Part shown: piece by piece, positions 10,371-18,588 of the stretch
How positions within the stretch are numbered: the stretch's first letter is position 1
Layout: each line of letters opens with the position of its first letter
Assembly (NCBI GenBank): GCA_000320545.1
Contig: ADNK01002202.1
Location: 25,001 to 48,348 of the forward strand
Length of the DNA: 23,348 nucleotides
Source of the DNA: Bigelowiella natans CCMP2755
Taxonomy: Eukaryota > Cercozoa > Chlorarachniophyceae
Reading direction: 5' to 3'
The notes under the pieces: model-generated
What the model was told of the DNA's origin: nothing
Databases searched by the model: none
Seen by the model: only the letters and a program-made list of their open reading frames with translations
Translations under genes and position numbers: made by a program

Positions 10371-10907
10371 GACCAGACGCCACTAGGACATCTAAACATC
10401 TAGAAGTGCTAGAAGGCCTACACTTGTCATGTGCTAGCTGGCTAGAAATTTCGTTGGCGATGAAATTGATGAGCCTATAACTTGCTAGATGACGTCCATC
10501 ACATTGCGCTCTCACTTGACATTCTAGCATTGCTACATGCTAGCATGACAGGCTAGCTGGGCTCATCAGCCATCGCACCTAGCTAGCTAGCCTTATTATC
10601 AACCACATCTTGCACATCACTAGATCATGCACCCATCTAGCCATGAGCTAGCATGCTCACCACAAAACGTTATCATCGTCTCTATGATGTGACTCAAGAG
10701 GGAGAGGGAGACTTCTCTCTGTCGCGACGGTGATATCCGAGATTCCACTCATCTAACCTTCATCTCATGTTCATTGTCTAATTTCTAATTTTGCTTTCCA
10801 AAAACCGCAGTTTCGCCGTGTCGGATGACTCCTCCCGCCCGTCGCCATCCACCCGTTGTTGAAGTCCACAAAGAGGACGCAATATCGATGTTAGGCCATC
10901 TTGTCAT

Positions 10908-11190
10908 TCATTCGACTTCTCCCCAGGCCTCCACGTCATGCAGCACGAATTCTTCATCCTCTTTTGTCCCATCGATTTCGGTGAGAAGAGGCAGGTAACA
11001 AGACAGGGTAAAGCAGGTGAAGTAAGGCAACGAGCATAGGAAAGAAGCTTCCTCGTGTGCGGTCTCCCCCCCCCCCCCTTCCCTGCTACTATCTACTACA
11101 CGCTCACGTCGCTATTTTCATCGTATACCAGCAGTTGTTGATAAGGCGGGACTTCCAAAGGTAGAGCTCGCTCCACTGATGGATCATAGA

Positions 11191-11232
<42 letters not shown>

Positions 11233-11478
11233 TGTTAGTCATCATCATCGTCGTCGTCGTAATAGCCGTTGTAAGCACAAACATCATCATCATCATCATG
11301 ATCATCAAATGCACCTAGTTCCATTCTTGAGGTATCTGTCCACGTATATTGCTGGGTCAGATCCGCCGACAGTGAGGGAAGACTCCTGTCATTATTATGA
11401 TTATTGCTATCTATTATTATATTCTTGTTGCTCTTGTGTGTGGAGCCATCGCTGATGATGATAATGATGATGATGATA

Positions 11479-11509
<31 letters not shown>

Positions 11510-12060
11510 CGGCAAGTGCACTCGATATATGCGCGCGCGTGTGAGCGATGTAGTAGCCAAAAAAGATCGAGAATCTCTACTTATCCTCTCAAACGCTGTG
11601 TACCCTCAGCAGGAGCATGCAATCGTTTCCCCCTGCGAATATGAGAGAGGGAGGAGGAGGAGAAGAAGAAGAAGAAGAAGAAGAAAGAGAGGAGAAACCA
11701 ACAAAGGCAGAGAATGACTAACAATAAATAACAGCAACATCAAAGAGCAATTCCTATCATCATCACCATCACCATCATCATCATCATTATCATCATCTAC
11801 ATACCCGTCCATTTCCACACCAAAACTCTTGATCGCTTCTTTGTCTGCAGCACCAAAAGTGGGGGGGGTAGCAGGCGATGATTTTAGGTCGTATAGAGAG
11901 AGGAGGAAAGATGCTTTCAGGGATATTGTAATATTACACAAGTACACTAACGATTATAAGCCGTTGTTCAAACTCAAGATCATCATCATCATCATCACCA
12001 CCATCATCATCATCACCATCATCACAATCATCATCACCGTCACCATCATTTGGTTCATCT

Positions 12061-12113
<53 letters not shown>

Positions 12114-12304
12114 ATTACCAAATCATAGGTTTCTTCGATTTTGAAGATTTGTGTTTCTCTTCCTCCATAGTAGGTCGCGCTCCTTAAAAGGGGGTGGGGA
12201 GTGAAGAACCCGAACTTCCCACCTCCATTCCGCCAAGATTATACTTTAGCCAAGTTTTTTTCATAAGCTTCATAAGCTCGAGATTGTGTGTGTTTTGTGC
12301 TCGT

Positions 12305-12335
<31 letters not shown>

Positions 12336-13417
12336 GGGAGGGGGGGGGGGGGGGTCGCGGCGGATATTTCTAAACACCAAACCGATGAGGCGCATGAATG
12401 ATGCAAACAAATGCCAAAAGCTTCGGTGCGAAGCTAACCGGCACTGCTGCTGCTACTGCTACAACTGTTATTGTTACCTGTGGAGTCCTTGAAGATGATG
12501 ATCTTTCCCCGAGAGTTCTTCAATGACCTAGACATTCTCTCGAGGGAGGCTCCATCCTTCTTCATAGCATAAGTGCAGGCCCAGTCGCGCATGTGATATC
12601 GGCTAGGAGCAGACCGAATGACGGTTTTCAGTCTGATTGTGAAGGGGTAGGAGGGGGGGGGGGGGTCATGAGATGGTGTCCACTGCACAGTAACAGTCCC
12701 AAATGATGCCTTCAAATATATCTTCGGTAGGAAGGGCAGGGATGGTGGGGGTGATGATGACGATGATGATGAAGGTGATGATGGTGGTGATGGTGGTGAT
12801 GGTGAGGGGGAAACATCTCAGTGTTTGGTTGGCAAACGGCACAGCAATTCTAATCGGTCGATGAAGCAGCACAGCAAGCAGAGCAGTACTGTTCTTTGGT
12901 GAGAATGGAGCTTGCATCAAGGATCTCGCACGCCATGTCCAAAGGCTTGATCTTCTTCGTCTGAGTCACATTATCATTATCATCATCATCGTAGTCGTCA
13001 TCATCATCATCCTTATCACCCACACAGAAACAAAGCTTCCTACAAGCACGCAGAGTAGCAAAGGGGCGGCTGGCACAATGGCGTCATCATTACCGCACGA
13101 TGAAACACGTTGTTGCTCACGTCTTGAATGCTGATAGGCAGCAAGTTCTCGAAGCTGACGCTACGGTATCCTGTGCAGTAGTGTTTTTGAGGAGGAGAAG
13201 GTAGTTGTAGATGGTGATGATTAGTACTATTGGAGAGCGAGTTTAGTGAGTGATGCATAGAGGAGAGGAGACAGAGAGAGGGGGGGGGAGGGTTGTATTT
13301 TCGCCTCATGAACGACATATATCGTGTATCGCCCAGCGCTTCCCCCCTCCTCCCCTCCCCACCTCGAAAGTCTCCTTCTTGCACCCAATCGTCGTCGTCA
13401 TCATAGTCATCTCGGTT

Positions 13418-13461
<44 letters not shown>

Positions 13462-13481
13462 CTCTGTCTTTGTTCTCCTCG

Positions 13482-13521
<40 letters not shown>

Positions 13522-13655
13522 GTACATATATGTATGTATGTATTTATGCATTTGTGCCGATATGAAGGATAGTACCCTCGGGGCCTTCATCAGCATTGAG
13601 TCTCTCCTCCATGAACGCTGCCAGCTCCTCCGATGCCTGCACGTGTGTGGGTTGG

Positions 13656-13691
<36 letters not shown>

Positions 13692-13905
13692 CGATGACGT
13701 TGATGATGATGGTGTTGGAGAAGGAAAAGAAGATAATTTATTAGTTGTCTGCTGAGAAAACACATGAGGACAAAGAAGAAGAAGAAGAAGAAGAAGAAGA
13801 AGAAGAAGACGACGAGCAGCAGCAGCGCATCCCATGCCCCTTCCTATTACCTTTGAGAGCGTTCTCTCGAGCTCCTTCGACGAACTGGCAGCCATTGCAC
13901 TCTAT

Positions 13906-13936
<31 letters not shown>

Positions 13937-14377
13937 TATAATATGAATATAGTGTGTGTGTGTGTGTGTGTGTGTGTTTATTTAATCATAACATGGTGTT
14001 CGTCGCGTTGTTGCAATAATGTGTTTAGCAATAATGTGTTTATCATCGTCTTCTCCTCCTCCTCCTCTTCCGCCGCCTCCTCATTCTTCTTCTTCTTCTT
14101 CTTCTTCTTCTTCTTCTTCACAACCGATCGTGCAGTAAGGGCGGCCAGCACGTTAAGGTGAGCACTTAGCGTCTTTCCCATGTCAACGCCGATTTTCTGG
14201 TACTCCTTGCACAGAGCTGGAAGCTGTCTCTTGATAGCAAATTCGGCGAACTTGTTCAAATCCTTCAACGATAGCAAGTAGCTCTAAGGTTGGGGGGGGG
14301 GGGTTCAAGGCAAAATGGATGAATATGATGCGATTGTACGCGTAAGAAAGAGAGAGAGAGAGAGAGAAATCTTGCAT

Positions 14378-14417
<40 letters not shown>

Positions 14418-15249
14418 ATACAAATATCTGCCACTAGTACCTGGTACGTCGTCAATACTTCCTGTCGCAATGCCTTTAGGTCTGAGAGAAAGGGGGGGGG
14501 GGGGGTGATAGCGGTTGGTTGGTCTTGTTGGCGTTTTTAGCACGCAGAATGCAATATTGAGGAGGGTTCTTTCGAAAGGGCAGGAAAGGGACGTGTTTAT
14601 ATATGATAGGGTATCCATGATAGAGCTTCCTCCCTCCCCAAAGAATGCCACCAACATGCAGAATGCAGCCTTTAACCGGGCGCGCGTGCCGTGGAGTGCT
14701 GCGAGACGCACAGGACAAGTGTACTTCTCCCGCAACGGTTTTTTTTTTTTTTTTCCTTCCGCTGCTCGAGTTGTTGTCTGCTTTCGAAAAGCTGGTTTGA
14801 TGTTGTCAGCCCCCTTATGCTCCTCTTCCTCTTCTTCTTCCTCCTTTTCTTCACGCCAGGAGGCGGAACTACTACGACGACTATTACTACTACTACTACT
14901 ACTATTACTACTAGTAGTAGTACCTGCATTTCCTAAGACCATTCCCGCCAACTTACCAATGAGGGACTCATGCTTTGGCTGCTGCTGCTGGGGGGAGGAA
15001 GTATCCTAGTACGATGGCACGGTGAGGGTGATGACGATGATGATGATGACGATGGTGATGAAGATGGTGATGATGATGATGATGATGATGATAATGACGA
15101 TGATAATGATGAATGGTGATGATGACTATCATCATTGCCGACTCTGCAGAGAATACTAGGATATAATTCGGAGAGATGCATTTTGTTCTTCGTTTGACAG
15201 TATTTTGTGGATAAGGCACACATTCTGCATGTATACTGCAGGCACCACG

Positions 15250-15282
<33 letters not shown>

Positions 15283-15383
15283 ATCACCTTGAGGCTGGCC
15301 TTCATCTCCTGGTCACACTGTTTTATAAGCTGAGAAGAGCATCATAGATCAGCAACACCAAGTCAAATAGTAGTAGTTGTAGC

Positions 15384-15418
<35 letters not shown>

Positions 15419-15801
15419 AAGTAGTAGTAGTAACTCAAGTAGTCGCTGTAAAGATCCGTCAAGACAACAGTGCCCCCCTGACTCATTGATGTTATCGATG
15501 TAGTAGTTGTTTTGACAGTGATTCCCACTCCTTTTCCCTCCCTCCCTTTCCCAGCTCAGCAATCATCACCCTCATTGTGCTCGCACGCAGCTTCTCCATC
15601 CTGCCACGGCGCGTCTTCAATTCCTTCGCGCACTGAGCGTGGGAGAGTTTGGTTTGGAGTGATGAGGGAAGAAACAAAACGCTCCTAGGAGAGGCAGAGA
15701 CCGAGAGCCATGCCAAGTTCATATGCATCGTGTGTTTCTGTGTGCGCGCGCTTTTCTTATTGTATAGAGTATATATGATATCTCCCATATTGTATACATT
15801 A

Positions 15802-15842
<41 letters not shown>

Positions 15843-16188
15843 CTCCCAGGCAAAACTCTTGAGTTCGCCGCATGTATGTAGCTTCTCTACTACCTCAGAG
15901 TGCCTTCCGACGATGGTGTTGTACAAAGCTATGGCTGCCGAAGTGAGCTTACGTAACGGCACCACCACCTACCGACGTCAGATGACCATGTCATATTTCG
16001 CACACTGTCTCACTAATCATTACTCTGCATCGAAGTAGAAGTTTTATCATCGTTCTTCAACCTCGAGCTCCCCATCCCCTACCCCCCCCCCCCCACACAC
16101 ACCATACCTTTCGAAGCACGAGTTTTGCGGACAGCTGCCTCTCCTCGGCCTCCGATTGAAGAACCTTATTCAACAGATGGTCAACAAA

Positions 16189-16221
<33 letters not shown>

Positions 16222-17219
16222 GTGATGGTGATGATTACTACTACTTCTGCAACAAACATCCTAACGGCATGGCGAGTTGCTGTTTTCGTCTAGACGTACA
16301 GGAAATCGCTCGTTTCAATGTCACAAATAATCACAGAAGAAGACCCCAAATCCCAAATGCCATCGGCTTCTTCGCTACATCTTCGTTAATAATACCTCCC
16401 ATGTGCTTTGCCACGCTTGCATAGGCCCCAGCTTTCTATCTCCTCCAGGCTTTGATAATCCAGCAGCGCTATTGCTCCGTCGGTCCCTTCGTTTGCCATC
16501 GCTAACTGTCGCCCCTTTCTCTTCTTTGGCATTCACGATGTCACCTGCGCCACTTTGCCTTCCATCCGTTGAAGAGGCGCTACTCCTCCGCCCTGTTGGG
16601 AAAGAAGAAGGAGACACGCGTGACTTTTTGGAAGACAGTGCCAACGATAATGCAAAACATGAAAGTGCGCACTGGACCTTTGTTCGATGCCTGCAGCATC
16701 TCGTTGATTTTGACGAGTTTAGCTTCGTTGTGCTGCATTGCATGCATCATGAAAAGGAGTTTCCACCAACGACGCAACGCTTTTCAAATGAATATAGTTG
16801 GGGGCTTACCTCCTTCTCCATTGTGTATATTTTCCCAATAACCGAGACGGCCTTTCTTGTATTAAAGAGAACTTCTCGCAACCTATTTGGGGCAGAATGA
16901 GGGCAGACAACCAACCCCGCAGTTTTATACGATTCCTGCTTAATTTTAAGAGCCAAAAAATTCCTTATAAAATTGGAAATTCCCATCCCTAGCCCCCCTA
17001 ACAAAGATTCCCGTACTTCTTAGCGATGGCATCGGTCAATGCAAAGAGGTTCTTTTTTGTCTTCGCCCTCCGCTTCCTTTCAGGAGAGGGGGCCGAATCA
17101 TCCATCACAGCCTTCTCTGATATCTCTTGGCTGGTTTCACTAGTTTCTTGATCACTGCAAGGCCTATTCTCCTTGCCCTTTCCGCCGGCAAGCGGCGGGG
17201 AGGCGGCCGTCGAAGCCAT
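10908..17219 (-). CDS. F-BAR and TLDc domain protein, about 22 exons
   Basis: Exons: 17219-17017, 16882-16810, 16732-16678, 16592-16396, 16164-16108, 15968-15894, 15632-15570, 15329-15288, 15005-14957, 14481-14441, 14283-14125, 13901-13851, 13636-13576, 13170-13094, 12960-12890, 12632-12478, 12222-12119, 11844-11805, 11632-11604, 11385-11315, 11175-11129, 10960-10908; 1773 bases, 590 residues, frame closed. ATG 17219 follows an in-frame TGA at 17265-17267. Residues ~60-320 form long amphipathic helices with F-BAR spacing (LREVLFNTRKAVSVIGKIY, AWQSTWEVLQSEAEERQLS, VVVPLRKL, CAKELKTRRGRMEKLRA), broken by a Ser/Gly-rich insert at ~110-160. Residues ~415-590 are a TLDc domain: SSILTKEQ, RDW, DGASL, IIIFKDSTGGKFGFF, YYGGRETQIF, VLVWKWTGGNDC, SLTVGGS, VDRYLKNGTS, STFGSPALS, FVLHDVEAWG. 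F-BARs bind curved membranes; TLDc proteins bind the V-ATPase, so action at endomembranes is inferred. Uncertain points: exon 9 start, exon 11 end (3 bases), and an optional 48-base exon at 13410-13363. Confidence 0.8.
11196..11229. repeat. (TA)n microsatellite, F-BAR/TLDc intron
   Basis: A (TA)17 tract in the intron between 11176 and 11314. CAT repeats are at 11281-11300 in the same intron. Confidence 0.9.
11453..11800. repeat. Trinucleotide microsatellites in TLDc introns
   Basis: A (GAT)n tract at 11453-11509 lies in one intron. A (GAA)n-like tract at 11659-11690 and (CAT)n at 11756-11800 lie in the next. The small 29-base exon 11632-11604 sits between them. Confidence 0.85.
11981..12107. 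repeat. (CAT)n then (TA)n microsatellites
   Basis: A compound tract in the intron 11845-12118: interrupted CAT repeats to about 12050, then about 22 TA units at 12064-12107, ending 12 bases from the exon boundary at 12119. Confidence 0.88.
12305..12354. repeat. (TG)n plus G-run, F-BAR/TLDc intron
   Basis: A (TG)14 tract at 12305-12333 is followed by a G run at 12342-12354 inside intron 12223-12477. On the coding strand these read (CA)n and poly-C. Confidence 0.88.
12653..12810. repeat. G-run and (GAT)n microsatellite
   Basis: A G run of about 13 at 12653-12665 and an interrupted GATGGT/GATGAT tract at 12746-12804 lie in intron 12633-12889. The G run is a C run on the coding strand, about 20 bases before the acceptor at 12633. 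Confidence 0.82.
13422..13517. repeat. (CT)n and (AT)n microsatellites
   Basis: A (CT)n tract at 13422-13456 and an (AT)n tract at 13484-13517 lie in intron 13171-13575. If the optional exon 13410-13363 is real, its acceptor would follow a GA-rich coding strand, which is unfavourable. Confidence 0.9.
13657..13809. repeat. (GAT)n and (GAA)n microsatellites
   Basis: Two trinucleotide tracts, at about 13657-13710 and 13777-13809, lie in the intron between exons 13901-13851 and 13636-13576. Confidence 0.88.
13906..13977. repeat. (CA)n / (GT)n inverted pair
   Basis: A (CA)n run at 13906-13932 and a (GT)n run at 13952-13977 are separated by 19 AT-rich bases. They are complementary and can fold into a hairpin of about 26 base pairs within intron 13902-14124 of the F-BAR/TLDc transcript. 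Confidence 0.9.
14090..14119. repeat. (CTT)n microsatellite next to exon 11
   Basis: This tract starts a few bases beyond the exon 14283-14125 boundary. On the coding strand it is (GAA/AAG)n. If the intron were retained it would add a long Lys run in frame. Confidence 0.88.
14349..14412. repeat. (GA)n and (AT)n microsatellites
   Basis: (GA)n at 14349-14367 and (AT)n at 14381-14412 lie in intron 14284-14440. A G run from about 14291 is a C run on the coding strand just before the acceptor at 14284. Confidence 0.88.
15029..15122. repeat. Interrupted (GAT)n microsatellite
   Basis: A long GATGAT/GATGGT/GATGAC tract in intron 15006-15287. A TAC/CTG tract follows at 15250-15282. In both, alternate open frames translate to His or Ser homopolymers that are not real proteins. 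Confidence 0.85.
15366..15432. repeat. (AGT)n microsatellite
   Basis: About 20 AGT units with few interruptions in intron 15330-15569. The 79-codon open frame over it, with a poly-Leu stretch, is a repeat artefact. Confidence 0.88.
15812..15837. repeat. (TA)n microsatellite
   Basis: A (TA)13 tract in intron 15633-15893 of the F-BAR/TLDc gene. Confidence 0.88.
16190..16233. repeat. (ATG)n microsatellite
   Basis: A nearly pure (ATG)n tract in intron 16165-16395. A C15 run at about 16082-16095 lies in the next intron. Confidence 0.88.
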
Positions 17220-17296
17220 GGAGCAACCGCCTTTTTGTTTCTTCTTCGAACCCTCGGGATCAATTCAGTCCAAAATCCAAGCCATTTTCACCATAA

Positions 17297-17479
17297 TTAA
17301 CTTAAATTCCTTGTCGCAATGATATTTTCCCTTGGTACTCCATCAAAAGTTGCCAACCAGGAGAGAGCATGAGCCCTCACCACTTCATCACGTTCCGCTT
17401 TTGCAGCCGCTTGATGATCTTGAGGCGCGTCCAGCTTGTTAGCCTTGTGCACACCTTGTTGGAATGTCGAAATGAACAT
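17297..17479 (-). CDS. Unrecognised 60-residue ORF
   Basis: An intact ATG-to-stop frame whose ATG directly follows an in-frame TGA codon two triplets upstream. The protein is hydrophilic, with an Ala/Glu/Arg-rich middle (AAAKAERDEVVRAHALSWLA) that could be a short helix, and it has no signal peptide or membrane segment. It ends 78 bases before the F-BAR/TLDc ATG on the same strand. It could be a short gene, an upstream ORF in that gene's leader, or an N-terminal exon: a GTACCA donor after codon GGA and an AAG acceptor near 17247 would fuse it in frame to the F-BAR protein. I do not recognise the family. Codon content looks coding, but the length makes chance possible. Confidence 0.3.
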   Translation of the reverse strand: MFISTFQQGVHKANKLDAPQDHQAAAKAERDEVVRAHALSWLATFDGVPRENIIATRNLS

Positions 17480-18588
17480 GAATCAATCCACCATTCATTC
17501 AAGGGCGACTGTCCATGAAAATTTCTTTCTTTCTTTCTTTCTTCGATCGTTCACTCGAAAATCAATGGGTCAAACTTCAATGTTTGCCGAGTGCAACACA
17601 GGCGCACCTTTGTTTGTCCAGTGTGCAGACATTCACTTGTCGTCCATTGTGTCTTCCGCATTGTTCTTGTTTTGTTCTTCTTCGGTTTGTCGCTTCACAA
17701 AGCTCCGCTCCCCTCCGCCTGGCACAACTCGTTTTTTCCAAATTGTCACTGACGTTCATGCAACACATGCACCACCAGTTTTCGGGAAGGGTTTCATGTT
17801 GTGCAAGAACAAACACGGCGCATTTGTGAGAAGCATGTGCATTCAACTCATTGGCACGAGCGTGCTGCACAAGCTAGCAAGCGTGACAACTGTGCAACTC
17901 GTGTGGACCACTGTCACAGTGGACGGCGTTGACGTTTCCAGCTAGCCAGGTTTGGATGTTTGTGCAGCGCAACAGCCCGCTATGACCCTTTGGAACGGTG
18001 CGTCCATCGGTGGGTTTAGCTGCTGCACAAGGACAATTCTGGACCAAAAGTGAGCTGGTCGTCTGCGGCCTCATCACACCTAGCACACATTGTCAGTTGC
18101 TACATGTGCGCCGCAGATGCACGCTAGCACGTGTCAAGCAGATGTTTGACATGTGTCTAGACATCTTGTAGACATGCCAGGATGCTGTGCATGATGTGAG
18201 CGTCCAGATCGACGCAATGCAAAGCATGCTCAGGCTAGAGCTGGACTGATCGAGATCGCGATGACAGCACAGATCACGTAACTGACAGGAAGGCTAGTAT
18301 GGTAGACCACCTAGCCACGCTGTGCACATGCATGACACGTGCACTAGCTACACATCTAGACATGTCTAGATATCTGCAGGCGTGAGACTTAAAATTTGAC
18401 GGATAAATGCGAAAATATTTTGACGTTCCAGCTAGCAATGGGCAGTGTTGAAAGCGAGCCCCTACGGTGAACGTAACTGCGTGACTACATGTTTACGAAG
18501 GTGGTTTCCTTAACTCTTATGCTGCAAACTTTGACAAATTGAGTTGTTATACACACACAAAGGAACCAAAATTGTATTCTTCTTCGTA
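17480..18588. other. Intergenic region, no supported gene
   Basis: This region lies between the 60-codon ORF and the 3' end of the NSRP1-like gene. It is rich in TGCA-, GTGCAA- and CTAG-containing words (for example 17860-17950 and 18340-18370) but much less dense than the two convergent spacers. A 169-codon + strand frame at 17436-17945 has skewed, Cys/Phe/Ser-rich composition and no domain, so I do not call it. Confidence 0.5.

Larger units (their letters stand above)
9680..10907. other. Convergent intergenic spacer, dense CTAG-palindrome island
   Basis: This spacer lies between the 3' ends of the receptor (+) and the F-BAR/TLDc gene (-). From about 9820 to 10650 it is built largely of short palindromes: CTAG, GCTAGC, TCTAGA, TGCA and GCATGC. 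It holds (GCTA)n tracts at 10192-10208, 10308-10323 and 10341-10370, a 20-base perfect palindrome at 10011-10030 centred on GCTAGC, and CATGCTAGCATG at 10015-10026, 10055-10066, 10116-10127 and 10536-10547. I see no gene. The right 200 bases are ordinary sequence, probably the 3' UTR of the F-BAR/TLDc gene. Confidence 0.7.

Noticed and set aside
10825-10998. 58-codon + strand ORF starting MTPPARRHPP, with a GTGAGA donor-like site after it
   Set aside because: It lies antisense to the terminal TLDc exon (10960-10908), whose reading EFVLHDVEAWG is a family signature.
14122-14124. Extension of F-BAR exon 11 through the (AAG)n tract to give a poly-Lys, poly-Glu tail and early stop
   Set aside because: The TLDc half would be lost, and in-phase downstream exons join cleanly. 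Retained-intron forms remain possible.
13250-15009. Several 90-180 codon ORFs with poly-Ser, poly-Met, poly-His, Tyr-Ile or Glu runs
   Set aside because: They are translations of microsatellites in F-BAR/TLDc introns. Only short parts of them are real exons.
11453-16233. Regularly spaced short repeats that could suggest a CRISPR array
   Set aside because: They are di- and trinucleotide microsatellites without unique spacers, inside eukaryotic introns.
17436-17945. 169-codon + strand ORF
   Set aside because: No domain, odd Cys/Phe/Ser composition and no matching splice or homology signal; its start also overlaps the 60-codon ORF on the other strand.
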